Shown: positions 47,917 through 56,130 of the stretch, in pieces | Layout: each line of letters opens with the position of its first letter | Position numbering within the stretch: the stretch's first letter is position 1 | From: Acidobacteriota bacterium | GTDB taxonomy: Bacteria > Acidobacteriota > UBA6911 > RPQK01 > JAJDTT01 | DNA: 64,000 nt | NCBI GenBank assembly: GCA_028874215.1 | Contig: JAPPLF010000041.1 | Span: forward strand, 44,294-108,293 | Direction of reading: 5' to 3' | Notes under the pieces: model-generated | Databases searched by the model: none | What the model was told of the DNA's origin: nothing | What the model saw: the letters and a program-made list of their open reading frames with translations, nothing else | Made by a program: the position numbers and the translations under genes

Positions 47917-48737
47917 TTCACTCTTGTTCCGCCCGGTTTCCCCTCGCGCATGTGGTTCCTGCCGTCGTCGTCATGGCCTGTCTGGGTTCGCCGGCGTTCG
48001 CCCGTTCCGACGATGCTTCCCCCGAAGAAATCGGCCTCAAGATCGCGCTCGAAGCCCGGGAACACGGAGACGGATTCGGCAATTTTACGGCTCGGCAGAC
48101 CATGGTGTTGCGGAACAGGCAGGGGAGGGAGAGTCGGCGCCAACTCCGGGTCAGGGTGCTCGAAGTGCCCGGAGACGGAGACAAGAGCATGTTCGTCTTC
48201 GATGAGCCGCGCGACGTCAAGGGAACGGCTTTCCTGATCCACGCCCATCGCGACAAGGCGGACGACCAGTGGCTCTATCTCCCGGCGCTGAAGCGGGTCA
48301 AGCGGATCAGTTCGTCGAACCGTTCCGGCTCCTTCATGGGCAGCGAGTTCGCCTATGAGGACATGAGCGCGCAGGAAGTGGAGAGATTCAGCTACCGGTA
48401 CCTGCGGGACGAGCCTTGCGGCGAGTCGACATGCACCGTCTCCGAGCGCGTCCCTGTGGACAAGAAATCGGGTTACCGCAGGCAGTTGGTCTGGCAGGAC
48501 AAAGACGCGTTTCGCGTTTGGAAGGTGGAATACTACGATCGCAAGGATTCGCACCTGAAGACCCTCACCCTGAGGAACTACCGGCAGTACCTGGATCGCT
48601 ACTGGCAGGCTGGCGAGATGACAATGGTGAATCATCTCACCGGGAAAAGCACCGTTCTGACATGGACGGAATATGAATTCCGGACCAAAATCAACGAACG
48701 CGACTTCACCCGCACCGGTCTGCAACGGATTCGTTAA
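47913..48737 (+). CDS. LolA-like outer-membrane lipoprotein-sorting protein
   Basis: 274 residues with a signal peptide (HVVPAVVVMACLGSPAFA). The mature part shows the LolA-like signature LYLPALKRVKRISSSNRSG and SFMGSEFAYEDM, and it ends in 'LTWTEYEFRTKINERDFT'. These proteins resemble LolA, which carries hydrophobic lipoproteins across the periplasm; this subfamily accompanies MMPL/RND transporters and probably ferries a lipid. It overlaps the transporter stop as ATGA and its own stop overlaps the next start (TAATG), so all three are translated together. Confidence 0.9.
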   Translation: MIHSCSARFPLAHVVPAVVVMACLGSPAFARSDDASPEEIGLKIALEAREHGDGFGNFTARQTMVLRNRQGRESRRQLRVRVLEVPGDGDKSMFVFDEPRDVKGTAFLIHAHRDKADDQWLYLPALKRVKRISSSNRSGSFMGSEFAYEDMSAQEVERFSYRYLRDEPCGESTCTVSERVPVDKKSGYRRQLVWQDKDAFRVWKVEYYDRKDSHLKTLTLRNYRQYLDRYWQAGEMTMVNHLTGKSTVLTWTEYEFRTKINERDFTRTGLQRIR

Positions 48738-49987
48738 TGCCCCGCCGTCTCGTCATTCGGTGCGCGCGGTTCTGCACTGCGGGGCTTCTCATCTCACTCA
48801 GTATTGGCGGACTGCGGGCCGAGATCGTCAGGCACGAGACTTCGGGGCGCGTGAGCCTTGAAAGCCGGTGGCATCCCCAAAGTGCGGCGTACCCCGGCCA
48901 GCGTTCACATGCAAGCGGTCTGGTCGTCGAGCCCGAATTCTATCTCGAAGACCATGGAGGCCGAAGCTTCAATCTGGCGCCGTTTTTTCGTTACGACGCC
49001 GGGGATCCGAGCCGAACCCACGTCGATCTGCGTGAAGCCTATCTTCTGCTGTTCGGCGGCGTCGCAAATAGCGAGTGGGAACTCCGTCTAGGGGTGGACC
49101 GGGTGTTCTGGGGAGTCACCGAATCCCGCCACCTGGTCAACATCGTCAACCAGATCGACCAGGTGGAACATCCCTACAAGGAACCGAAGCTGGGCCAACC
49201 CATGGCCCACCTTACTTTTTCCGGCGATTGGGGAACGGCCGAAGTCTTCGGCCTGACGTATCATCGTGCCCGCACCTTTCCGGGCCGCTTCGGGCGTCTG
49301 CGTTTCCCGTTCGTTGTGGACAACGACATGGTCTCCTATGAGAGCGACGCCAAGCAGTGGCATCTGGATGTCGCCGGCCGCTACAGTCGCAGTTTCGGGC
49401 CTCTCGACCTGGGCATGAGCGTTTTCGACGGCACCAGTCGAGACCCCTTTCTGATTCTGGATCCGGACCGCTCCGGAGAACCGGCCTTTGTTCCAATCTA
49501 CGAGCAGATCCGGCAGTTTGGGCTGGACGCCCAGGTGACGGCCGGGTCCTGGCTGTTCAAGCTCGAGGCGATTCGGCGAACCGGCGCCCGAAACCGCGTC
49601 GGCGTGGAAGAAGACTACTCGGCTTCCACGTTTGGCGGCGAGTACACGTTCTATTCCGTATCGGGCTCGGCGGTGGATCTTACGCTGCTCAGCGAGTGGA
49701 ACTACGACGGCCGGCGCCAATATGCCACCAACATCTTCCAGAATGATTTTTTCCTGGCCGCGAGGATAGCTTTCAACGACGTTCAGAGCACCGAAATTCT
49801 CACCAGCATTCTGCGAGACGCCGACAGTACAGGCCGGGTGCTGACTCTGGAATTGAACCGGCGCATCTCGGATCAGTGGTCTCTGCGTCTGGAGGCGATC
49901 ACATTTCAGGGTATCCAGGAAGTGGATCTCACGTATTTGACTCGGCGCGACAGCTTCGTCGAGTTGAATTTGATTTACAATTTTTGA
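48737..49987 (+). CDS. Outer-membrane beta-barrel protein
   Basis: 416 residues with a signal peptide (CARFCTAGLLISLSIGGLRA). The mature sequence is a run of amphipathic strands such as RSFNLAPFFRYDA, WELRLGVDRVFWGV, TAEVFGLTYHRA, WHLDVAGRYSRSF and VDLTLLSEWNYDG, and it ends FVELNLIYNF with a terminal Phe, the classical signal for barrel assembly. No family name comes to mind. As the last gene of the oxygenase-transporter-carrier set it is the natural outer-membrane end of the pathway. The frame begins TAATG over the previous stop. Confidence 0.82.
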   Translation: MPRRLVIRCARFCTAGLLISLSIGGLRAEIVRHETSGRVSLESRWHPQSAAYPGQRSHASGLVVEPEFYLEDHGGRSFNLAPFFRYDAGDPSRTHVDLREAYLLLFGGVANSEWELRLGVDRVFWGVTESRHLVNIVNQIDQVEHPYKEPKLGQPMAHLTFSGDWGTAEVFGLTYHRARTFPGRFGRLRFPFVVDNDMVSYESDAKQWHLDVAGRYSRSFGPLDLGMSVFDGTSRDPFLILDPDRSGEPAFVPIYEQIRQFGLDAQVTAGSWLFKLEAIRRTGARNRVGVEEDYSASTFGGEYTFYSVSGSAVDLTLLSEWNYDGRRQYATNIFQNDFFLAARIAFNDVQSTEILTSILRDADSTGRVLTLELNRRISDQWSLRLEAITFQGIQEVDLTYLTRRDSFVELNLIYNF

Positions 49988-50223
49988 GGGTCGCCGGGTT
50001 CCATCGGCATCAGGCAGCCGCGCCGCTCAAATCGCCGACTCGGGCGTCCTCAAGCGGGAAAAGGAGTCGGCCTCATCAGTGCCATTCAGCCTTCCGTACC
50101 ATTTCCCGGCAACGAAAACCATCTGCCGACCGTGGCGTGGTGGTTTCGCTTGAAGGCCCACCGGTGGTAGTATCGCGGCAAATTGTCGGAAGGATTAGGT
50201 CACAATATACGGGAGTCAGAGCA
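49988..50223. other. Spacer before the second partner-switching operon
   Basis: 236 bases with no supported gene. GGGAG at 50211-50215 serves the STAS start. A TTGTCG at 50184-50189 and CAATAT at 50203-50208 are only 13 bases apart, so they do not form a normal promoter. Confidence 0.4.
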
Positions 50224-50562
50224 ATGGAGGTTCACGCCGAGCGGGAAGGAGGGATCTTGATCACCCGAGCGGAGGGCCGTGTCGACGGCACCAATGCCCG
50301 CGAATTCGAGGAGGCGCTCCACGCAGTAATCGGGGAGGACGATCGTCTCCTGATCATGGACTTACAAGATCTTTCCTACATCAGCAGTGCCGGCCTTCGA
50401 GCTTTTCTGATGATTGCAAAGAAGCTGCAGAGTCGAGGTGGAAAGCTCGTTGTGTGCTCGCTCACCGATACCATCAACGAGGTGTTTGAGATCAGTGGTT
50501 TCAGCAGGATCATCCCCACTCACGCCTCCCGGTCCGAAGCCGTCGCCAAACATGGCGGATAG
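50224..50562 (+). CDS. STAS-domain anti-sigma-factor antagonist, copy 2
   Basis: 112 residues, the same length and start (MEVHAEREGG) as the copy at 38580, with the phosphorylation loop MDLQDLSYISSAGLRAF and the same C-terminal EVFEISGFSRIIPTHASR. Ser55 is the expected target. The gene is followed not by a phosphatase gene but by a 168-base gap and the second ATPase gene. The two antagonists could compete for the same kinases, or act on separate ones; sequence similarity around the loop suggests cross-talk. Confidence 0.93.
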   Translation: MEVHAEREGGILITRAEGRVDGTNAREFEEALHAVIGEDDRLLIMDLQDLSYISSAGLRAFLMIAKKLQSRGGKLVVCSLTDTINEVFEISGFSRIIPTHASRSEAVAKHGG

Positions 50563-50701
50563 GATCTAATCGTGGAGACCGGAGTGGATGCCGGTCGAGT
50601 CTGCTGCGTCGCACTGTCGGGGCGCGCCCGATGACCGGCCGTATTCGCAAGCGGACGGGAATTGCGCCGGTGACAAGGCGCAGTCGCCCGTCGTCTCCTT
50701 T

Positions 50702-50734
50702 ATGAGGTTCAGTCTGAGCGAGAGGCGTCGTTGA
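50702..50734 (+). CDS. Possible ten-codon leader peptide MRFSLSERRR
   Basis: An ATG at 50702 opens a ten-codon frame whose TGA (50732-50734) overlaps the TTG start of the ATPase gene as TTGA. In copy 1 the same TTGA is formed by the phosphatase stop after RRESDR. The peptide may therefore be the tail of a lost phosphatase gene kept for translational coupling, or chance. Confidence 0.3.
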   Translation: MRFSLSERRR

Positions 50735-51150
50735 GCCGAAAGCTGTCCCTGGAAATCGACCCCAGAGTTGAGGAGCTGAGTGTGATTACGGCCGCTGTGG
50801 AGCAGTTCGGCGACGCGGAACGATGGCCGTCCGACATGATCTTTCAAATCAACCTGGTGATCGAAGAGCTGGGACTCAACATCATGACCCACGGGAAGAC
50901 CGAGGAACTCGAGAAGATCGAGATCACGCTGACCGCGGAAGGTGAGTCCCTCACCGTCGAAATCGTGGACAACGGCCATCCGTTCGATCCGACCAGCGAG
51001 GCTCCCGAGCCCGATCTGGATGTGGAATTAGGGGAACGCACCATCGGCGGCCTCGGGATCCATATCGTACGCAGCCTGGTGGACAACTTGCGCTATCGGC
51101 GTCAAGGGGGGAGAAACCACGTGACTCTGGTCAAGGAGCGGGTCCGGTGA
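50731..51150 (+). CDS. RsbW-like anti-sigma-factor kinase, copy 2
   Basis: 139 residues, again starting with TTG. N-box EELGLNIMTHG, G1 box EIVDNGHPFDP and G2 box GGLGIHIVRSLVDNL are intact, so it should bind ATP and phosphorylate the STAS partner. It is about 60% identical to copy 1 by hand alignment. The stop overlaps the GTG start of the binding-protein gene (GTGA at 51147-51150), which ties the intracellular switch to a periplasmic sensor in one transcript. Confidence 0.93.
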   Translation: MSRKLSLEIDPRVEELSVITAAVEQFGDAERWPSDMIFQINLVIEELGLNIMTHGKTEELEKIEITLTAEGESLTVEIVDNGHPFDPTSEAPEPDLDVELGERTIGGLGIHIVRSLVDNLRYRRQGGRNHVTLVKERVR

Positions 51151-52331
51151 AGCGATGGGCCGGCCGGCCGGCCGGCATCCTCATTTGGGTAGCCGCTTGG
51201 TTGCTGACAGCATTGCCGGTTCCGGCGCAGGAACCCGGCGTTTCCGACGACCGCATTCTCTTCGGACAGTCCGCCGCTTTCAGCGGTCCTGCCCAGGAGC
51301 TGGGTATCAGCATGCGTCTCGGCATCCAGGCCGCCTTCCACGAGGTCAACCGGGCGGGCGGCATCGATGGCCGGCGGCTGGAGTTGACGTCGCTGGACGA
51401 CGCCTACGAACCGGAGGCCGCCGTCGCCAATACCCTCGCTCTGATCAGGGAACAGGAGGTCTTCGCTCTCATCGGCGCCGTCGGCACACCCACCTCACGC
51501 GCGGCCGTACCGGTTGCCGCGGATGCCAACGTGCCATACATTGCCCCGTTTACGGGCGCCGAGTTCCTGCGCGACGCCGAGTGGAGCAACGTCATCAACC
51601 TTCGGGCCTCCTACAACCAGGAGACCGAAGAAATGGTAGCCAGGTTGACCGAGGACATGGGAATCAAGCGGATCGCCGTATTGTTCCAGGACGATTCCTT
51701 CGGCCGGGCCGGATACCGTGGGGTTCGGGCCGCGCTCGATCGACGGAATATGACGCCGGTGGCCATCGGCCTTTACCCTCGCAATACCCTGGCGGTAAAG
51801 ATGGCTCTCCTGGACATCAACGACGGGGACCCCAAAGCCGTGATTCTCATCGGCGCGTACAAACCTCTCGCCACATTCATTTCCTGGGCCCGGTTTTCGG
51901 GCCTCCAAGCCGTATTCATGAACATCTCCTTCGTCGGCAGCAACGCGTTGGCGAAGGAGCTCGGCTCCGCCGGCGCCGGTGTTTACGTCACTCAGGTCGT
52001 GCCCTTCCCCACCGACAAATCGCGTCCCATCGTCCGCGACTACCATCGCGCCCTTTCCGCCTACGCATCCGGCGTGGTTCCCGGGTTCATCTCCTTCGAG
52101 GGCTATCTGGCCGGGCGCCTGGCTATTGCCGGCCTGAAGCATTCAGGCCGTGAGATTAGTCGAGCCGGTTTTCTGGACGGTTTTCGCCAAGCCGGGATGA
52201 TGGACCTCGGCGGGTTCCGGCTTCGTTTCGGCGACCAGGACAACCAGGGATCGGATGCCGTTTATCTGACCGTAATCGGTCGTGACGGTCAATATCGTCC
52301 CATCAGCTCAATGCTGGAAGCGGCGCCGTGA
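51147..52331 (+). CDS. Periplasmic ligand-binding protein, branched-chain amino-acid type (Peripla_BP_6)
   Basis: 394 residues with a signal peptide (AGILIWVAAWLLTALPVPAQ). The mature protein has the leucine-binding-protein fold: ILFGQSAAFSGPAQELG, FALIGAVGTPTSRAAVPVA, RIAVLFQDDSFGRAGYRG and VVPGFISFEGYLAGRLAIAG. There are no ABC permease or ATPase genes nearby, so it probably does not feed a transporter. Its GTGA overlaps with the ATPase gene before it and the histidine kinase gene after it indicate that it senses a ligand for the kinase. Likely ligands are amino acids, amides or aromatic acids, by family only. Confidence 0.9.
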   Translation: MKRWAGRPAGILIWVAAWLLTALPVPAQEPGVSDDRILFGQSAAFSGPAQELGISMRLGIQAAFHEVNRAGGIDGRRLELTSLDDAYEPEAAVANTLALIREQEVFALIGAVGTPTSRAAVPVAADANVPYIAPFTGAEFLRDAEWSNVINLRASYNQETEEMVARLTEDMGIKRIAVLFQDDSFGRAGYRGVRAALDRRNMTPVAIGLYPRNTLAVKMALLDINDGDPKAVILIGAYKPLATFISWARFSGLQAVFMNISFVGSNALAKELGSAGAGVYVTQVVPFPTDKSRPIVRDYHRALSAYASGVVPGFISFEGYLAGRLAIAGLKHSGREISRAGFLDGFRQAGMMDLGGFRLRFGDQDNQGSDAVYLTVIGRDGQYRPISSMLEAAP

Positions 52332-54505
52332 TCGAACGACTGAACCGTTTGCTCGGTAGTCTGCTGCAGAGTCGCTTTCGGATCTCGACGCAGCTCTACG
52401 CCACCATCGGAGGCGCCGTCGCCCTGACGATCGCCGCGAGTCTCGTGGGCTGGTTCTCCTTCGACCGCGTGGGCGATCTCCAGCGGCGGGTCAATGAACT
52501 TCGGTTCCCGGAATTGGAGGCCGCGTTCGGTGTGGCGCAGTACAGCGCCGCCTTGGTCGCGGCTGCGCCTCGGCTGACCACCGCCGAAACGACCGACGAC
52601 TTCGCCCAGGTTGCGGCAAGCATCGACGAGGCGAAAACGGCGCTCGAGGCGCAGTTGGCCGTTTTGGAGCGCCAGGATTCGGCCGACGAACGTTTCCGGC
52701 GCATTCGCGGTCACGCCGATACCTTGAGATCCAACATCGAGGCCATCGAAACCGACATGTCGGCGATTTACGAATTGGCCGAGCGGAGTTCGGCTCTGCG
52801 CACCGAACTCGGGAATCTGCAAGGACGCCTGCAGCGGGTCATTTTTCCGACCGTGGATGACCAATTCTTCTACACCATCACGGGACACCGAAACTTGGGG
52901 GAGCCTCCGGCTCCTAAATGGCAACATTTTTCGGAAGATCAGTTCGATCGCTTTCGTCACTTGACCGATCTGCTGGCGGACGCCAATACCGCCACCCAAC
53001 TTCTGGACAGTGCTTTCACGGTTTCGGACGCCTTCCTGATCGAGCCTTTGCGAGACAAGTTCGAGGCGTCTCGCAATCGCATCGAAAGGAGCCTGTCGGC
53101 GCTGGGAGAGTCCGAATTGGTTGGGCAGATCTCCGCCGACTTCCAACTTCTGTTCGAGTTGGGCGCCGGAGAGGAGGGCTGCCTCAATCTGCTGGTCCGC
53201 CAATTGAGACTGACCGCTCGGCAGAGAGACCTCTTGGCGGAGAACCGCGGAATCGCCATTGACCTGGTGGCGGCGGTCGACGAGTTGGTGAAAGCGTCTC
53301 AGGCGAGAGCGGCGGCCGACACTCAAGAATCCACACAGGCCATTCTGGCGGGCCGAATCCTCCTCGTCGCCATCAACGGACTCAGCATCGTCGGCGCCGT
53401 GCTCATCGCCTGGCTGATCGTGGGACGGATACTGCTGCGCCGCCTGGCGCTGTTGTCGCAGCGCATGCGGCGAATGGCCGGGGGAGAACTGGAGGGCAAG
53501 GTCGAGATCGAAGGAAGGGACGAGGTGGCCGACATGGCCGCGGCCCTCGAAGTGTTTCGGCGCCACGCGCTGGAGGTCCAGCGTCTGAACCTGGTGGAGA
53601 AGCTGGCGGAGGAATTGCGGGGTAAGAACGAACAGTTGGAGAGCGTCCTCGCCGACCTGCGGAAAGCTCAGGATCAGATCGTGATGCGTGAAAAGCTGGC
53701 GGCGCTCGGTGAGCTCACCGCGGGCGTCGCCCATGAGATCAAGAATCCTTTGAACTTCGTCAAGAACTTCGCGGAGGCGTCGCAGGAACTCATGGAGGAA
53801 CTCCAGGAAGTCCTGGAAGAAGAAGGCGAGAAACTGAGTAAGGACGACCGTGAGCTGGTCGAGGAGCTGATTCAGGACCTCACCGACAATCTACGCCGCA
53901 TCCACCAGCACGGCGAGCGGGCCAACCGGATCGTTCACGACATGCTCATGATGGGCCGTGGCTCGGGCGAATGGCAGGTGACGGACGTCAACAACCTGCT
54001 CGACGAGCACACCCGTCTTGCCTACCACAGCGCGAGGGCGACCGATCCGGATTTCCAGCTCCACATGGAGATGAGCCTGGACCCGGAGGCGGGTCAGTTC
54101 GAAGTCGTTCCGCAGGACATGGGCCGGGTTTTTCTGAACATGGTGGGCAACGCCTGCTACGCCACCGATCAGAAACGGCGCGCGGCGGTCGAGGCGGGGA
54201 AAGGCTTTTTCGACTACATGCCGACTCTGTGGGTCGCCACCCGGCGTCACGAAGACCGGATCGAGGTCCGAATCAAGGACAATGGGAACGGAATTCCGCC
54301 TGAGATCGTGGACAAGATCTTCAATCCGTTCTTTACCACGAAACCCACCGACCAGGGAACGGGCCTGGGCCTTGCTCTCTCCAACGACATCGTGCGGGAG
54401 CATGGAGGATCCATTCGAGTGGAAACCGAACCCGGCGAGTTCACCGAAATGATTATCGAAGTCCCCGTGATGCGCCCCGTTGCCATGGAAGGGGCTTCCG
54501 GGTAG
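52328..54505 (+). CDS. Membrane sensor histidine kinase
   Basis: 725 residues, GTG start overlapping the binding-protein stop. TM1 (QLYATIGGAVALTIAASLVG), a periplasmic helical domain of about 300 residues with heptads, TM2 (LLVAINGLSIVGAVLIAWLI), HAMP, a coiled coil and then the kinase: H-box LTAGVAHEIKNPLNFVKNF with His469, N-box RVFLNMVGNACYATD, G1 VRIKDNGNGIPPEIVDKIF, and FFTTKPTDQGTGLGLALS. The long HisKA insertion rich in Glu is characteristic of a subgroup near 4HB sensors. No receiver is encoded in this operon; the receiver-SpoIIE protein at 39112 is the obvious candidate partner. Confidence 0.93.
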   Translation: MIERLNRLLGSLLQSRFRISTQLYATIGGAVALTIAASLVGWFSFDRVGDLQRRVNELRFPELEAAFGVAQYSAALVAAAPRLTTAETTDDFAQVAASIDEAKTALEAQLAVLERQDSADERFRRIRGHADTLRSNIEAIETDMSAIYELAERSSALRTELGNLQGRLQRVIFPTVDDQFFYTITGHRNLGEPPAPKWQHFSEDQFDRFRHLTDLLADANTATQLLDSAFTVSDAFLIEPLRDKFEASRNRIERSLSALGESELVGQISADFQLLFELGAGEEGCLNLLVRQLRLTARQRDLLAENRGIAIDLVAAVDELVKASQARAAADTQESTQAILAGRILLVAINGLSIVGAVLIAWLIVGRILLRRLALLSQRMRRMAGGELEGKVEIEGRDEVADMAAALEVFRRHALEVQRLNLVEKLAEELRGKNEQLESVLADLRKAQDQIVMREKLAALGELTAGVAHEIKNPLNFVKNFAEASQELMEELQEVLEEEGEKLSKDDRELVEELIQDLTDNLRRIHQHGERANRIVHDMLMMGRGSGEWQVTDVNNLLDEHTRLAYHSARATDPDFQLHMEMSLDPEAGQFEVVPQDMGRVFLNMVGNACYATDQKRRAAVEAGKGFFDYMPTLWVATRRHEDRIEVRIKDNGNGIPPEIVDKIFNPFFTTKPTDQGTGLGLALSNDIVREHGGSIRVETEPGEFTEMIIEVPVMRPVAMEGASG

Positions 54506-54616
54506 CAACTGTAGGATCCCGTCCCGAATTCTCACCGGCCGGTTCCCCGAGCGAGTGTGGTTTCGAGGAACGAGATGTTCTAATATCGGGCGGAATTCCG
54601 CACTGCGAGTCAACGT

Positions 54617-56050
54617 ATGGATTTTCGCTCCTACGATCTCGATGCCCGGTACTACGACGAGATGTTCCAGGGGGACGGCACTCCTCGCGAACATTTCCAG
54701 TCGCTGCATGAAACCCTGAGCCGTCTGTCGGTCGAGGACGTCGGCAGCATTCAGGAACGGGTCACGCGTTCGTTCTCCAACGAAGGGATCACCTTTACCG
54801 TCTACGGCGACGAGGAAGCCGAGGAGCGCATCATTCCCATCGACTGCGTTCCCCGAATCCTGTCCGCCGAGGAATGGCGCTGGCTCGTCACCGGCCTGAA
54901 GCAGCGCCTCCGGGCGCTGAACCTGTTTCTGGGCGACATCTACAACCAGGCAAGCATCATCGCGGATGGCGTGATCCCGGTGGACGTGGTGAAGGGCTGT
55001 CCCCAGTACCGCAATGAAATGCGGGGAGTTTCGGTGCCCCATGGCGTCTGGGTGGGCGTTTGCGGCACCGATCTGGTGCGTACCAACGACGGTTTCTACG
55101 TGTTGGAGGACAACCTGAGGGTCCCCTCGGGAGTTTCCTACATGATCGCCAACCGAAAGGCGGTGAAAGCCAATTTCCGCCTCCTTTATCGAAACTCCCG
55201 GGTCAGGGAAGTCGAGCACTATGGAAGGGTCCTGCTCCAGACCCTGCGGGAGCTGGCGCCCAGGGACCGGTCCGGACCCTGCATCGTGTTGCTGACACCC
55301 GGTGTCTACAATTCCGCCTTCTACGAGCACATTTTTCTGGCCAACGAGATCGGCGCGGAGCTGGTGGAAGGCCGGGACCTGTTGGTCAATGACGGTTTCG
55401 TCTACATGCGCACGACGGTGGGCCTGAAGCGCGTCGACGTGATCTACCGGCGCGTGGACGACGATTTTCTCGATCCCCTGGTCTTTCGTCCCGACTCGCT
55501 GCTCGGCGTCCCCGGATTGATTCATGCCTTCAAGCAGGGCAACGTGGCCCTGGTGAACGCTCCCGGCACCGGCGTCGCCGATGACAAGAGCGTCTACGCA
55601 TTCGTCCCGGATATGATCCGGTACTACTTGGGAGAAGAGCCGCTGCTGAAGAACGTGAAGACTTGGCTATGCCGTCGGCCCGAGGAGCTGGAATATACCC
55701 TCGACAACCTGGAGGACCTCGTCGTGAAGCGGGTGGGAGAGTCCGGAGGATACGGCATGCTGGTGGGACCGCACTCGACTGCGGAAGAACGCGATGCCTA
55801 CGCCAAGCAGGTGCGAGCCAACCCGGCCGATTTCATATCTCAGCCTGTCCTTTCACTCTCGCGTGCGCCTTGTGTGATCGACGGACGGACAGAGCCGCGC
55901 CACGTCGATCTTCGCCCGTTTGTTCTCAATGGCCGCCGGATCCGCATCGTCCCCGGAGCGTTCTGCCGCGTGGCGTTGCGCCGGGGCAGCCTGGTGGTGA
56001 ACTCGAGTCAGGGTGGAGGCGGCAAGGACCTGTGGGTTTTGGAAGATTGA
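54617..56050 (+). CDS. Circularly permuted ATP-grasp protein, type 2
   Basis: 477 residues without a signal peptide. Characteristic parts are MDFRSYDLDARYYDEMF, ALNLFLGDIYNQASIIADG, FYVLEDNLRVPSGVSYMI and the ATP-contacting VVKRVGESGGYGMLVG. The end RLRRG-type strands close with NSSQGGGGKDLWVLED. This family is a predicted peptide or amine ligase that normally sits next to alpha-E and transglutaminase genes, as it does here except for an inserted ammonium transporter gene. The product of the set is not known. It lies 111 bases after the kinase gene and may have its own promoter. Confidence 0.93.
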   Translation: MDFRSYDLDARYYDEMFQGDGTPREHFQSLHETLSRLSVEDVGSIQERVTRSFSNEGITFTVYGDEEAEERIIPIDCVPRILSAEEWRWLVTGLKQRLRALNLFLGDIYNQASIIADGVIPVDVVKGCPQYRNEMRGVSVPHGVWVGVCGTDLVRTNDGFYVLEDNLRVPSGVSYMIANRKAVKANFRLLYRNSRVREVEHYGRVLLQTLRELAPRDRSGPCIVLLTPGVYNSAFYEHIFLANEIGAELVEGRDLLVNDGFVYMRTTVGLKRVDVIYRRVDDDFLDPLVFRPDSLLGVPGLIHAFKQGNVALVNAPGTGVADDKSVYAFVPDMIRYYLGEEPLLKNVKTWLCRRPEELEYTLDNLEDLVVKRVGESGGYGMLVGPHSTAEERDAYAKQVRANPADFISQPVLSLSRAPCVIDGRTEPRHVDLRPFVLNGRRIRIVPGAFCRVALRRGSLVVNSSQGGGGKDLWVLED

Positions 56051-56130
56051 GTTGATGGGGGCGCGAGTTCCACGCGGCGCCCGGCGACGGATCCTGGCGG
56101 AATGACTCGACTGCATTTGGGGAGGGAGCA

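Noticed and set aside
50184-50208. Promoter for the second STAS gene (TTGTCG and CAATAT)
   Set aside because: The spacer is only 13 bases.
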